This document shows positions 34,756 to 47,447 of a stretch of DNA of 64,000 nucleotides, in pieces. The notes under the pieces were generated by a model. The model did no database searches. It was given only the letters and a program-made list of their open reading frames with translations, and was not told where the DNA came from. Within the stretch, counting starts at the first letter, position 1. Every line of letters begins with the position of its first letter. The translations under genes were made by a program, and so were the position numbers. Source of the DNA: Notospermus geniculatus (taxonomy: Eukaryota; Nemertea; Pilidiophora; Heteronemertea; Lineidae); contig NMRB01000215.1 in NCBI GenBank assembly GCA_002633025.1, positions 284,252-348,251 of the forward strand. Reading direction: 5' to 3'.

Positions 34756-35857
34756 ACTGGCATTGATGTTTCCTCATGCTCGCCATGATCATCAATCCAT
34801 CCATCCCATTTGTGTCAGACGCCGGCATAAATCACAAATAATTGCTATTGAATTATCGTCAGATGGTAAAAACGTAAACATCAGCCCCTCAGCCAGACAC
34901 GGATGTTTCCCTCCCTGCTACTTCAACGGTTCAATCTTCTCCCTCCAGTGACATATGCCAACATAAATCATAATTGATTGGTACTGAATTATCGTCAGGT
35001 GGTAGAAACGTCACTCCACGCCGATTCTTTCAAACAACACATTCTCATTAGAATCTTCGACCCGGTCAACCCTTCAATGGCGTATTGTGTAGAGTCATCG
35101 AAGTGCCTCTCACAGATCAATAGAGATTGTCGAAATTTATCAGATTTCTCAAATTGCGGGGATCATGGGATAGATTTTTGACATCCCTCGGTGGCGTCTC
35201 CTTGGAGCTGCCGGCAAGTTTTCCTGATATTGACAATCAATGTCGTTTGTGTGTTTTTCAACTGGTTTCCCTGTGCGGGGTGTTTGCCTGACGCAAATAC
35301 CATTTGTTTGGTTGGAACTAGCTATTTCGATTTTTGACATTTTGCGTCTGCAGCAGGATCGGAAGGATGGTTTAGTGCAGGAGGAAGAACACAGGATCTT
35401 GGCAGTAATATGGTGTTCCTTGCAGACTGCTTCCTTGCTATAAAACCACCCTGAGCAGTGAGGAATATCTTTGGCTTATTGCTGACCTGCTAGTTCTCGT
35501 CACTAAAGTTAGGAAAAGTTGAGCAAAGCTTGTTGATGGCTGGGTGACCCAATAAAGTTAAAGTTTGGGTTTATAGTCTGATATCAACAACGGTAGAGGT
35601 TCTCATCCGACTTCACACTTTAACCCCAGTCTATCCTGAAACCTTTCAGTAGAACTCAGATGAGCTGCCCCTTCAGCGCTACAGTCGAGCATTTCCGACC
35701 AGTACCCATTTCCCACCTGGGTGGAGAGAGGCCAGTGAGGCAAAGAGACCCAATTTTTCAGAAGCAATCATCCATTTGTCATGTTACAACAACATCAGTT
35801 GACAACAGCAACAACAGTGTTCAGCAAGAACCTGGAAACACTAAGAGCCGTATGCTA

Positions 35858-35959
35858 GGGTCGGACTTCAGCTACACTTTCATTAAAGTCGGACTTTCTC
35901 AATGCTTCAAGCAAAGAGAAAGTCGAACTTCAGCTATATGTTAGGCTAAAGTCCGACCC
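35858..35959. mobile_element. Small inverted-repeat element with nested hairpin
   Basis: Ends GGGTCGGACTT and AAGTCCGACCC are perfect inverses over 11 bp. An inner pair (AAGTCGGACTTTCTC against GAGAAAGTCGAACTT) forms a second stem. No target duplication is evident. Confidence 0.55.
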
Positions 35960-38900
35960 AATCATATGGCCGTGTCTTCGTGATCAACATCACATCTCAA
36001 ACAGAGGCCATTTGATTGGCTGGAACTGTTTCGATTTTTGACATTTTGCGTCTGCAGCAGGATTGAAAGGGTGGTTTAGTGCAAGCAGAAGAAAGACAAC
36101 AACAGTGTCCAGCGAGAACCTGAGAACACTGTCTTCATGATCAACATCATACGGCTCATTTCAAACAGAGGCCATACAATCCAATCTCAGAACAGAACAG
36201 ACACTGAGAACCATCTCCAACGAGAGGTCATTGGCCACTCTCTTTGCTCATTCCGATCATCTCAAGATACAACAGAATATCCATTGACCAATCGCCTTTG
36301 ATCTCCACATCCTGGCACATTCTCAGCGACAAATGGACATTGACCTAACGTGATGATAAACAAAATTGGCTTGAGTACCCGCAGAGCACGTCATTCCTTT
36401 ATGGTAAGGCCCATTACCCTTATTACATAACATCATTAGTACATCCATTTTCCAATTATTTCCCCACGGTTTTTCCGTACACACAAGATGACGAGCTTTC
36501 ATCTTTTTTCCTCCCATATCGTCTTGGTTCTTTTTTCTCCATGTCACTTCCCCGGAACATAGCCTTCGTACGCATTGATTAGGAGACAAAGGGGCGAGTA
36601 ATTTCAGTGTAATGAGGTCTCTTTTTTTGTTGGCTATTTGTGTACAGGGATGGTAGATTTTTGGCAATTTCATTAAACCGGAGATCCCTTATCACTCCTT
36701 ATGTCCAAATTCTTCTACATGTGCAGGTATAGAAACGAATTCAACGTCTGTGTCATGTCTGGTGGCCTTGTCACCTAGTTTTGAACCTGTGACCCCAGAG
36801 GTGCTGGCACTGATGTTTCCACTGCACTTCCCCACTCTGACAAAAAATCCCAACATCAAAATCAATGCACTTACTCAACCGGAGCACTCCGACGATTCAA
36901 CGTTTATTCGCCCGGGGAAAAGTTCAAACATTAAAGAGGTGAATTTGATTTTAAATCTGAACATGTCTCAGCCGACAGCAATCATTTTACCAATAACTGC
37001 AGCATACATGATTATCTGAATATTGGAATTTAAATTCTATGGAGTTATCTCGGATCAAAATGGTTCCATTTAACCTGAAGGAGAGCTGAATATATATTGG
37101 AACATTAGGGCCTAGCTCATTCTGGCTTACCATTGCTGCTGCCATCTACACTAGGCTCCGAACTAAAAGACTTGCGTCTGACATGCTATCCCAGAAGATT
37201 TTCGATGGGCCTGGCTATGTTGCACTGAAAATTACCGGTAGTTCCAGTTGACTTGATGACCCCAGGTAAAGAGTGTAATGGTGGGCTTAATTTCCCAGGA
37301 AGAGGACAATTAGGCCCCCAGCCTCAGTAGTATAATTTCGCCAAAATTTGATACACGCCCCCCTCCAGCCCCACCCAAGAAAAATTGCATATTTTTCACT
37401 AATTGAAGCCCATCAGCCACTCGTTTTTTCGACTCCTGTTTTTCACCCAACCTTTTTTCTAATGTTCCTGTGGACAACATTGTTTATTAACGGAAGACTG
37501 CCTAAACCCGTGTCACCACCTGCAGGAAAAGAAAAAGATAGGCTGCAGGTGTTTCTTAACCAATAATTCACACGCAGATGGAGTGCAACATGATTATTGC
37601 TCGGCCAAGAAAACCAAATAGTATGAGTTATTTATACATCTTCACCCCGATACCTTCATGATGTCCGAGGGTGCAATCAAATAGTGGATTAAGAAGCTGT
37701 TTGCTCAGCAAAATGCACTCATGTTCTCCGCTTAATTTCAAATCCTGAATTTACGTCCAGCAATTCTTTAAGACATCGCAGATTTGAAATTATTTAAGAT
37801 ATTGCAGATTTACAATTCTTGAAGTTATTTTAAATTCCAACGAGATCAGAGTAAGGCATCTTTTCCTTTCTAAAGATGGCGCAAACAGGTGTAAGAACGG
37901 CAGCATCTTCACCTGTACTTTCGACAGTTGAGAGCAATCGCGTCAATGCCGGCAGCACCACACGGTAAGGCATTTTTGAGGAGATGGCATTAACGGCAAC
38001 ACCACCAGAAAGCTTTTTCAACATTCCTCTCCAATGCTTCAAATTTTGTGTTCTTATGCAACACCTCGTAAGAAGAGGGCTGAGAATAACTCACCACCTG
38101 CCTTCGTTACGGTAAAAAACGACACAAATTTCTATGCTGAGTGAATTAAGTGGCCTCGTTGCAGAGGAGCACGTAGTTCTCTTTCTCTCAGTAATAACCG
38201 TCATCTGCTATTTTGTCATGGAGACCCGGTTTTTTCTTCTGCTAATAACTTGCCCCTGGCTGCCACTTTTCTGGCTATCTATGCTCTATTATTTTTTGTA
38301 CTATCAGAGTGAAATGTAATCTGTAATTCACTCACTAAGTGCTCCGTATTAAGATATTGCCGGCAACTGATAATCATTTTTTACATGAAACATCAAAGAA
38401 TTTGCTAAGTAACGCTCATTTCTGCATGAACATGTCCTGATTACAAAATCAGCCGTAGGAATTTCTTTCAAAAGTTATATTATAAATGCCCATTTATTGA
38501 ATCTCAGCCTCTGTAGGGAAAAGAGAACGTGGCATTTGAACTCGTGGAGGAGTTCCAAGTTAGTGCAACAACAATGATAGTTTGTGCACAACAGTGGCCC
38601 AGGATCTGGGAATAGAACAGCTGACAACTGCTGGAACGATTTACAAGGGTTCTTCAACAGGGCATAAATCAGATGTTACAATGTAATGTGCATCAATTTA
38701 TTTATTACACAGCGAGATGGCTGTCGTTGACACCCTAAAAGTTCTGTTTGTTCCAATGTTGTTGTATTTGTTTGCCATCATGGCACAATCTTGCACAAGA
38801 CAACATTTCCCACCTGAGGGCTGGCGAAAGTAGGAGCTTGTCTGTGGGTGAAGCTCCACTCCGCACCGAATGTATAGGGACGAGCATCTAGCTGCAGCAG

Positions 38901-39683
38901 GAGTTGTGATGAAAGACCTTAATGGTATCATACCCTTGGGGTGGGACTGTGCCTACGGGACTGGCAGCACGAGGGAGGAGTGAAATTGGGCACGGTGAAT
39001 GGAATTGCCTAAATTTAACAAGCATTCGCTGACAAGGGTATCAATCACTCCTACCATCGTTTGTGGAAGGAGTATTGTCAGCGGGCAAAGCGACTGCTGC
39101 CTTGATGTGCCAAAATGAGCAAATTATATTTGGATGAAGGTCTTGGCCTCCTAAATATCACTTCAGCAAGATGTCTTCAACGCACAGCTGACCCTGTCTC
39201 AATCTCTGATCTCTTCCCAGAGTCAATTTGAGACAAGCCATCAAGTGTCTCCATCATCTCATCCAAAACATGCAACATTCAAGCAATCATCATCTCTCCC
39301 TGATTTGCCCGACTGATGTTGACATGCTATCACATCAGCAACCCAAGCATGAAAACACTACCAGCGTTCCCCTTTGAAGGCCCATGATCAAAAAGCTCCT
39401 TCCATATGACCTCTGGGTTGGTAGAAGCAACTTAGGAACCTCTCTTTAAAAGGTCAACGATAAAGGAGATATATTTAGCCACATTGCTTACATACATGGC
39501 TCGGGGGACATCGTGGCTTAAGTCTTCAAAGTCAACCAGCAAAGATCCAAATATCATGGAAGATACATGACACTGCCAAAGTTTTATAAGTGGCTGAATG
39601 GCGAGTGCCAAAGGACCATATCAAACACTTCGTCGGTCAGCTTATCTCCCTTTTTACAAACCAACGTGGCCATGAGAAATGTA

Positions 39684-40000
39684 TCCATTCTATGAAGAAG
39701 AGCTTTGCCCATTCTATGAAGGACGGATCAGCCCACTCTACGAAGAACAAATCATGTCCATTCTACGAAGGACAGACCATCCCATTCTATGAAGAACAGA
39801 GTTCTACAAGTATGTCCATTCTACGAAGGACAGACTAGCCCATTCTAAGAAGAACAGTTATGTCCATTCTATGAAGAACAACTACCTCTATTCTGAAGGA
39901 CAGATCAGCCCATTTTCTATGAAGAACAGTCAGGTCCATTCTATGAAGGGCAAGTCAGCCCATTCTATGGAGGGCAGCTGAAGTCCATTAAATGAAGGAT
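39684..40000. repeat. Minisatellite of about 28-32 bp (CCATTCTATGAAGAACAG unit)
   Basis: Around ten imperfect copies of a CCATTCTATGAAG(A/G)ACAG core with variable 8-14-bp spacers. The open frame over part of it reads repeated HSMK/FYE motifs and is judged non-genic. Confidence 0.85.
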
Positions 40001-41260
40001 AGATGTCTCAAACCCACAGTAGATGAAGGCAATGTTTGATCCTTGAGGAAACCTACACTGGCTGCCAGATCATGAAGTTGCCACAAATTAGTTTTCAGCA
40101 TCATTTCAAAGCATTTTAATCTCTCCCCACCCTTCAAACGAGATTCAGTAAATATTTCACGACACATTTTAACTTGTCTTACATCATCAACACAAGGCCA
40201 AGAGGAAGGTGATTACACTTCCAAAGCAATTAATGTTTGGCAAAGTTCATCTTACATTTCAGCAGAAGTGCTAAAAATGGCCGAGTTCTAAACACCTCCA
40301 TCACGATTAGGAAATGTTCCTAACTACTTAAGCTACTTACACGCTGCCTTCTTGTTTTAGCCTCATTAAATCCTCGGCTCAAACCCTCGTTGACACATCA
40401 GACTAAAGAGCTTAATTAAAGCTGAAATCAGTCCCGAGAGGACGAGGCAGAGATTGAAAGTTTTATAATGCACCTGAACGATTTGTTGTCAATCAAGACG
40501 ATGAAGGATGCAGAAGAGGTTGACGAGATGACGAAACATCGTGTCAGGTACCAGGTGTTCTATCGAGATGTGCTTCTTCATCACGAGCTTTCATTAGCTG
40601 ATGCTTCTCAAGTTCCAGAAGTCACTAGATGGATGCTGTATGGATTGTCGCTTTCAAGATTTAACTTTTTTATTCCGTCGTCATGTCATGTTTGAAAGAA
40701 ACCTTGAGTAGATGATGCCACTAGCTTGAGTGGATGGCGCTATCTCGAGGAGATGCTGCCATTTTCTAGCAACGCCCTGACAGCCGTTACAAATGGGTCT
40801 ATCAGCGGGGGGCCATTAGGCACTGACAGTCAGTTATAATGGGGCCGAGCTATCGTGCTACCAGCCGTGATGGTACACCACAATCGTCTGACAAGCCAAA
40901 AAAACTGGATTTCGTGTCACATATTTCCTCATTGATCTGCTACATCAACCATTCGTGTCAAAGATCGAGCCAATATTATCGCTCCCTCATCCCCTTCACC
41001 GCGGCGGAGTAGACCTAATGAAGTTGACTCAGCCTCTCTTGCTACATTCAACATCCTTGTTGATATGAACTTGGGTAATATGGTGATACTGAAGAGGCTG
41101 GCTAGACCAGTACTTATGGCAATGCAAGTAAATGCCGATATGGGTGTTGAAGAGTTTGACCAAACACTAATGGGGAATGTACTTTATAATGATGTAACAT
41201 TACACAGAGGAATAAGCAGTTTCCGTATGAGTTACCTCATTAAATTTTCTCCCAAATACC
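40001..41260. other. Spacer; no gene recognised
   Basis: A 75-codon open frame at 40468-40695 (+) has no recognisable domain and no supporting splice context. Nothing else is supported between the two minisatellites. Confidence 0.4.
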
Positions 41261-41261
41261 C

Positions 41262-41955
41262 ATGTATCAACAGAGAGGACAGCTATACCCATCCCACATC
41301 AGAGGTCAGCCCACATCACAGATCCAGCTGTGTCCACACCACATCTATAGAGAGGACAGCTGTAGCCATCCCACATCAGAGGTTAGCTCTGTCCATACCT
41401 CGTTGAAAGAGGACAGCTTTACCCATCCCACATCAGAGGTCAGCTGTGTCCACACCACATCAAGAGAGAGGACAGCTATACCCAGCCCACATCAGAGGTC
41501 AGCTGTGTCCATACAACATTGAGAAAGAACAGCTGTACTCATCCCACATCAGAGGTCAGCTATGTCCACACCACATCAAGAGAGAGGAGAGCTGCACTCA
41601 TCCCACATCAGAGGTAGCTGTGCCCATACAACACTGAGAGAGCACATCTCTATCCATCCTACATCAAAGCTCAGCACTGTCCATACCATATGAAAGAGGA
41701 CAGCTGTATCCATCCTACATCAGAGGTCATGCAGCTGCATCCACACCACCTCGAGAGAGAACAGCTGTACCCATCCCACATCAGAGGTCAGCTGTGTCCA
41801 CGCCACATCAAAGAGGACAGCTGTAGCCATTCCACATCAGAGGTCAGCTGTGTCCATCACATTGAGAGAGGACAGCTGTACCCCTCCCACATCAGACGTC
41901 AGCTGTGTCCATCACATCGAGAGAGGACAGCTGTACCCCACCCACATCGAGAAAC
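41262..41955. repeat. Minisatellite of about 55-60 bp (GAGGACAGCTGTACCCATCC unit)
   Basis: About twelve imperfect units built from GAGAGGACAGCTGTACCCAT, CCCACATCAGAGGTCAGCTG and TGTCCACACCACATC. Several overlapping open frames repeat the peptide PTSEVSCVHTT or HIRGQLCPHHI in different frames, so the region is a repeat, not a coding sequence. Confidence 0.9.
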
Positions 41956-42301
41956 AAAGACAGCTTCTCCCTTATCCAAGAACAGTAGCCCAGCTCAGAA
42001 AGTCACCAGTGTGTTGGGGAGTTTCATCAGCAACAACTTCAATAGAGAAACTTCGAGTTATCAAATAATGTTCCATTAGAACAAATTTGAAATGAACATT
42101 TAATGTCCCAACAGGGAGGAGGGAATTATTAGATTATGTTTGCAGCAGATAACAAAACTCCATCTGAGCCAGCTTAATCAGATTACGTGGCTTCATCACA
42201 TGCAGCATCTGATGGTGAACTGCTTCAGTTGAATATCATGTAGAGTGGAATCTCCTCTAATGGACAGCTCTCTTAGAGGGACGTCTCTCTCACAGGCTCA
42301 A

Positions 42302-42455
42302 TACATTAAGCCATGGTGCCTTGTACTCATGCCCTTGCAAGGGCAAGTAAAAGACCCATCCAAGTGAGGAAGATGAGTAGCTCTTCCTTACTTACCAGGG
42401 CCAATAATGCTATGGCTTTGGCCATGACGGAAAAATCTAATACAAATACAAATAC
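42302..42455 (+). mobile_element. tRNA-derived SINE, body and tail (head missing)
   Basis: TAAGCCATGGTGCCTTGTAC, GGGCAAGTAAAAGACCCATC, CAGGGCCAATAATGCTATGG and a tail with ATACAAATACAAATAC match the body and tail of the SINE at 53444 and 57983 (inverted there) and the split SINE at 10247/17011. The tRNA head is absent, as in 5'-truncated insertions. Confidence 0.8.
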
Positions 42456-43009
42456 TCCAACGAATCTGCACCACAGCCCAACCTGTCAAACTCTGAGAGA
42501 TGATGTTATCAAGTTAATATACGGTATATGAACCCTTGAATGCCCCTTTCTGCTCTATGAACTTACCCATCCACCTTATAAATAGATTCATGACTTCCGT
42601 GATGAATGCACAGCAAATACACCACTAAATAAATTCCCCTCAGGTTTTCCACAACGTTTGCTAAAAGGTCTCATGAATCCGATCACGATAACTTGACATT
42701 AGCCATCGCATTATGATACATTAGGCAATATCATGGACTCATTCATCATGTGGTTTGCGGCAGACCCTCAGATCAAGTGACTCCTCAATCATCCTTCCAT
42801 CCTACCATAAGTATTCCTAACATTTCTCATCTTTGTATTTGTATAATGAGTTAGTCTGTAGAGCTCTCTTGGTTTTTATCAACCCAAGACACTCACCAGG
42901 TCATTCTGAGGACCTGTCTCAGTTCCACGTGAACATAAAGGCTAACTCTGTCAGTTAAGGATACAAAACCAAATGAGGGACGAGACTTACAATTCCTGGC
43001 CATCAGTGA

Positions 43010-43500
43010 GGTTTGGACCACACAGCTCCTGCCTGCTGGTCAGAGACCCAGTCCCTACACCAACGTGGCTCCTTCAACCTGTCCTGTCAGCTGGGGAGAC
43101 CAGTAACATCTGAGGGACTAGGACACTAACCAGAGTTCTTGGCCAACAGCAGGATTTGAACCTAGAGCCTCCAGTCTGGTGGTCATGCCCCAAGCCACTA
43201 CATTATTACATCAATGTGGCTCCTTCAAACTCCTCCATATCCTGATAAATAGCCAGGGTAACCTTTCTGCTAGGGAGACCAGTATCATGTGAGGGTATAG
43301 GCACATAACAGTAGGTCTACTCTTGGCCAACATAGCAGGATTTCAACCTCAAGCCTTCTCCTGTCTGTTGGTCTACCTCAAGTCACAACACTCATGTGGC
43401 TCCATTACCTACCAGTACCCTCAGCCAACAGCAGGATTTGAACCTAGAGCCACCAGACTGCTGGTCATACCCAAGCCACTACACCAATGTTGCTCCATCA
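43010..43500 (-). repeat. Cluster of four tRNA-like sequences (SINE heads)
   Basis: Reading the minus strand, GGTTCAAATCCTGCTGTTGG (B-box type) follows GTAGTGGCTTGGG..CCAGACTGG.GGCTCTA at tRNA-like spacing. Related blocks lie at about 43010-43090, 43137-43210, 43318-43395 and 43424-43500. They may be tandem or nested SINEs. Counterparts occur at 46190-46580. Confidence 0.5.
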
Positions 43501-43993
43501 ACCCTTGGCGTAATGCAATACCAGGGTGATAATGTTTTCTTCTTGAATTATTCACAGAAGTCAGTTTTTTCTCAACAAGGAACAAATCACAGCTCATTGG
43601 CAACCAGACCCACAACCAGAGATGGCGAGGCTGCATCACCAATGACACCTTGTACCCTTGACTCTCATGTTTGAAGACTGGATTACGAGGAAGCAAAAGT
43701 ACACGTGTGTACGTAACGTGAGAGATTCGTTTTCTTTACCAAGAGTTAAAAAGTCACAGCTCTTGAGATAGCACCAAATGCTTTTGATGGAGAAGATGAT
43801 TTTTCTTGACTTGCCACAAATACTGATGATATTAGATATCAAAGCATCTCCTAGGTAACACAGATGTTTTTAACATCAGCTTGTCAATAATCATCGACAA
43901 AAATTGCTGATGTGATGAGTATCGTGCGATTCGTTTTATCTGTGTCGATGATTAATAGGGGTAATTATTAAAGGGGTATCAAGCTGTGTTGTC

Positions 43994-44540
43994 ATGGCTG
44001 ACATGAGACTTTTACTGTAAGCAACAAGGAAGGTGATGACAATCATGGTCTCCTGGCCGACAGAAATGAGACTTACTTACTGTAAAGGTGCCCAGAGGTC
44101 GACATTGCGTCATGAAGCAACTCGCGGCAACTACCTTTCCGGCGATGGAAGCAACTCGGAGTGACTGATCAGTGCCCGATTTTGTCGACCGCGTTCATGT
44201 CTCCGAGCGACTGACGGATGCATCATGAGAGTCCTGTTCGAGGTATAACTGCAGTTGCTCTGAGTTCCTCTCAATCGCTGAAATGTCAACCTGCACATGG
44301 TGGTTTTTTTATCTGCGATGGATCCGTCGAGTTGCTTCAAGACACAATGTCGACCTGTGAGCACCTTTAGCAACAAGGACAAGTGATGACCAATCATGTT
44401 TCCTAGCGAACAGAAAGAGACTTACATGTACTGTAAGCAACAAGGAGAGGTAACCACCGGTCTGGTACTCCTATCTGACAGAGAGCGACTTTATATTACT
44501 CTGAACAACAAGGACATTTAACGACCACATAAGGTCCTTG
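43994..44540. repeat. Repeat of about 70 bp interrupted by a MITE
   Basis: AGCAACAAGGA, then GTGATGACAATCATGGTCTC, GACAGAAA.GAGACTTAC and TGTAAGCAACAAGGA recur about four times. The 283-bp TA-flanked element at 44085-44367 sits inside the array. Confidence 0.7.
44085..44367. mobile_element. TA-flanked MITE, about 40-bp terminal inverted repeats, copy 1
   Basis: Left end AAGGTGCCCAGAGGTCGACA, then TTGCGTCATGAAGCAACTCG. The right end is the inverse CGAGTTGCTTCAAGACACAA, then TGTCGACCTGTGAGCACCTT. TA flanks both sides (44083-44084, 44368-44369), suggesting a Tc1/mariner-type target. Inner sequence also contains GTGTCTCCGAGCGACTG-like sub-repeats. It has no open frame. Copy 2 is at 47159-47447. 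Confidence 0.75.
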
Positions 44541-45288
44541 AACCAAACATTTTTTTTCGACTTCAGGAGCCCACTGATTGAAAGGTCATTCCAGCCTCAG
44601 GGGGCCTGAGATCAAGTTACTGACATTGCCAGTGGTGCATCACAAACACAATTCTGATGATCCTCTCCTTCCCACAGGGCTGGCGTCTGTTTTTTTTTTC
44701 TTTAGATGTTCCCCGTTTCAAAGGTCTTTGGAATCAGATCAGGCTACTTGCCAGCGTTTACCACCTGTTTGTCTATTCAAAGAGTGACTACACAACCTTT
44801 TGTGAAGAACTTGGTGTTAAACGCAGGGGAGACATGGAATATAAGAAGATACAACAAAAAAGTTGTCAGAATACGGATTAGACGAGGCCGACATTTGTGG
44901 ACTTCATGAAATATTCAGACAATGTGTGGCCACTACCAGACGTTTTTAGGTGAATAATTGACAATGTGTGCATGCATACATGTTTCTCTCACACGGGGAA
45001 AATCAGCATCTTCTGGCTACAAATAGATGGGCACAGCCTTTTGTGATGTGCACAAGAAGAACTCTGTCCCAAGAAAGTGACTGAACAGTTTCACGGGACC
45101 AGCCGGTCATTCGCAGGGTCTGGTGAACTTGGACGATTCATGAACTTGACGGGTTGCAAACTCTGGCAGTAACTTGATCATAGATAATCAAAGTATTCAT
45201 TATGACCAATTACCATAAGTTCTTCCCCAAAGCCGATTATAAGTCTAAACTCTGTGAAATCTAAGACATCCTTGTTGTATCCAGTGAT

Positions 45289-45660
45289 NNNNNNNNNNNN
45301 NNNNNNNNNNNNNNNNNNNNNNNNNNNNNNNNNNNNNNNNNNNNNNNNNNNNNNNNNNNNNNNNNNNNNNNNNNNNNNNNNNNNNNNNNNNNNNNNNNNN
45401 NNNNNNNNNNNNNNNNNNNNNNNNNNNNNNNNNNNNNNNNNNNNNNNNNNNNNNNNNNNNNNNNNNNNNNNNNNNNNNNNNNNNNNNNNNNNNNNNNNNN
45501 NNNNNNNNNNNNNNNNNNNNNNNNNNNNNNNNNNNNNNNNNNNNNNNNNNNNNNNNNNNNNNNNNNNNNNNNNNNNNNNNNNNNNNNNNNNNNNNNNNNN
45601 NNNNNNNNNNNNNNNNNNNNNNNNNNNNNNNNNNNNNNNNNNNNNNNNNNNNNNNNNNNN
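45289..45660. other. Assembly gap (372 Ns)
   Basis: An unbroken run of N separates two copies of the same 2.7-2.8-kb segment. Sequence resumes exactly at the left end of the segment (CCAACCTGTCAAACTC). Any reading frame drawn through it is meaningless. Confidence 1.
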
Positions 45661-46189
45661 CCAACCTGTCAAACTCTGAGAGATGATGTTATCAAGTTAA
45701 TATACGGTATATGAACCCTTGAATGCCCCTTTCTGCTCTATGAACTTACCCATCCACCTTATAAATAGATTCATGACTTCCGTGATGAATGCACAGCAAA
45801 TACACCACTAAATAAATTCCCCTCAGGTTTTCCACAACGTTTGCTAAAAGGTCTCATGAATCCGATCACGATAACTTGACATTAGCCATCGCATTATGAT
45901 ACATTAGGCAATATCATGGACTCATTCATCATGTGGTTTGCGGCAGACCCTCAGATCAAGTGACTCCTCAATCATCCTTCCATCCTACCATAAGTATTCC
46001 TAACATTTCTCATCTTTGTATTTGTATAATGAGTTAGTCTGTAGAGCTCTCTTGGTTTTTATCAACCCAAGACACTCACCTGGTCATTCTGAGGACCTGT
46101 CTCAGTTCCACGTGAACATAAAGGCTAACTCTGTCAGTTAAGGATACAAAACCAAATGAGGGACGATTAGACTTACAATCCTGGCCATC

Positions 46190-46580
46190 AGTGAGGTTTG
46201 AACCACACACACCTCCTGCCTGCTGGTTCGAGACCCAGTCCCTACACCAACGTGGCTCCTTCAACCTGTCCTGTCAGCTGGGGAGACCAGTAACATCTGA
46301 GGGACTAGGACACTAACCAGAGTTGTTGGCCAACAGCAGGATTTGAACCTAGAGCCTCCAGTATCATGTGAGGGTATAGGCACATAACAGTAGGTCTACT
46401 CTTGGCCAACATAGCAGGATTTCAACCTCATACCTCCTCCTGTCTGTTGGTCTACCTCAAGTCACAACACTCATGTGGCTCCATTACCTACCAGTACCCT
46501 CAGCCAACAGCAGGATTTGAACCTAGAGCCACCAGTCTGCTGGTCATACCCAAGCCACTACACCAATGTTGCTCCATCAA
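46190..46580 (-). repeat. tRNA-like cluster, copy 2 of the 2.7-kb segment
   Basis: Same minus-strand B-box motifs (GGTTCAAATCCTGCTGTTGG) as at 43010-43500, with an internal deletion of the part between the second and third blocks. Confidence 0.45.
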
Positions 46581-47158
46581 CCCTTGGTGTAATGCAATAC
46601 CAGGGCAAATGATAATGTTTTCTTCTTGAATTATTCACAGAAGTCAGTTTTTTCTCAACAAGGAACAAATCACAGCTCATTGGCAACCAGACCCACAACC
46701 AGAGATGGCAAGACTGCATCACCAATGACACATTGTACCCTTGACTCTCATGTTTGAAGACTGGATTACGAGGAAGCAAAAGTACATGTGTGTACGTAAT
46801 GTGAGAGATTCGTTTTCTTTACCAAGAGTTAAAAAGCCACAGCTCTTGAGATAGCACCAAATGCTTTTGATGGAGAAGATGATTTTTCTTGACTTGCCAC
46901 AAATACTGATGATATTAGATATCAAAGCATCTCCTAGGTAACACAGATGTTTTTAACATCAGCTTGTCAATAATCATCGACAAAAATTGCTAATGTGATG
47001 AGTATCGTGCGATTCGTTTTATCTGTGTCGATGATTAATACGGGTAATTATTAAAGGGGTATCAAGCTGAGTTCTGGCTGACACGAGACTTACACAAAGC
47101 AAGAAGGAAGGTGATGACAATCATGGTCTCCTGGCCGACAGAAACGAGACTTACTGTC

Positions 47159-47447
47159 AAGGTGCCCAGAGGTCGACATTGTGTTATGAAGCAACTCACA
47201 GCAACTACCTTTCCGGCGATGGAAGCAACTCGGAGTGACTGATCAGTTGCCGATTTTGTCGACCTGAGCGCGTTTGTGTCTCCGAGCGACTGACGGATGC
47301 ATCATGAGCGTCCTGTTCAAGGTATAACTGACAGTTGCTCCGAGTTCCTCTCAATCGCTGAAATGTCGACCTGCGCATGGTGGTTTTTTTATCTGCGGTG
47401 GATCCGTCGAGTTGCTTCAAGGCGCAATGTCGACCTGTGAGGACCTT
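47159..47447. mobile_element. TA-flanked MITE, copy 2
   Basis: Counterpart of 44085-44367, with the same ends (AAGGTGCCCAGAGGTCGACA on the left, CAATGTCGACCTGTGAGGAC on the right). The left TA is altered (TGTCAAGG). It is in the second copy of the duplicated segment, so not an independent insertion. Confidence 0.7.

Larger units (their letters stand above)
32741..39683. other. Gene-poor stretch; no exon recognised
   Basis: It includes a 5S-like repeat (33664-33795), a two-copy 220-bp direct repeat (34314-34755), a small inverted-repeat element (35858-35959) and a diverged 90-bp direct repeat (35303-35395 against 36010-36100). A 44-bp direct repeat lies at about 32812-32895. Open frames are short and without recognisable product. 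Confidence 0.45.
42478..45288. repeat. 2.8-kb duplicated segment, copy 1
   Basis: It runs from CCAACCTGTCAAACTCTGAG to CTTGTTGTATCCAGTGAT, where a run of Ns begins. Copy 2 is 45661-48360. It contains minus-strand tRNA-like heads, a TA-flanked MITE (44085-44367) and a repeat of about 70 bp around it. No gene is recognised: frames such as 44578-44787 are disrupted in the other copy. Confidence 0.92.

Noticed and set aside
41065-42079. Histidine/cysteine-rich repeat proteins
   Set aside because: The frames run over a degenerate minisatellite and switch frame between units.
45178-45679. Open frames of 139-164 codons over the N-run
   Set aside because: They consist almost wholly of unknown bases.
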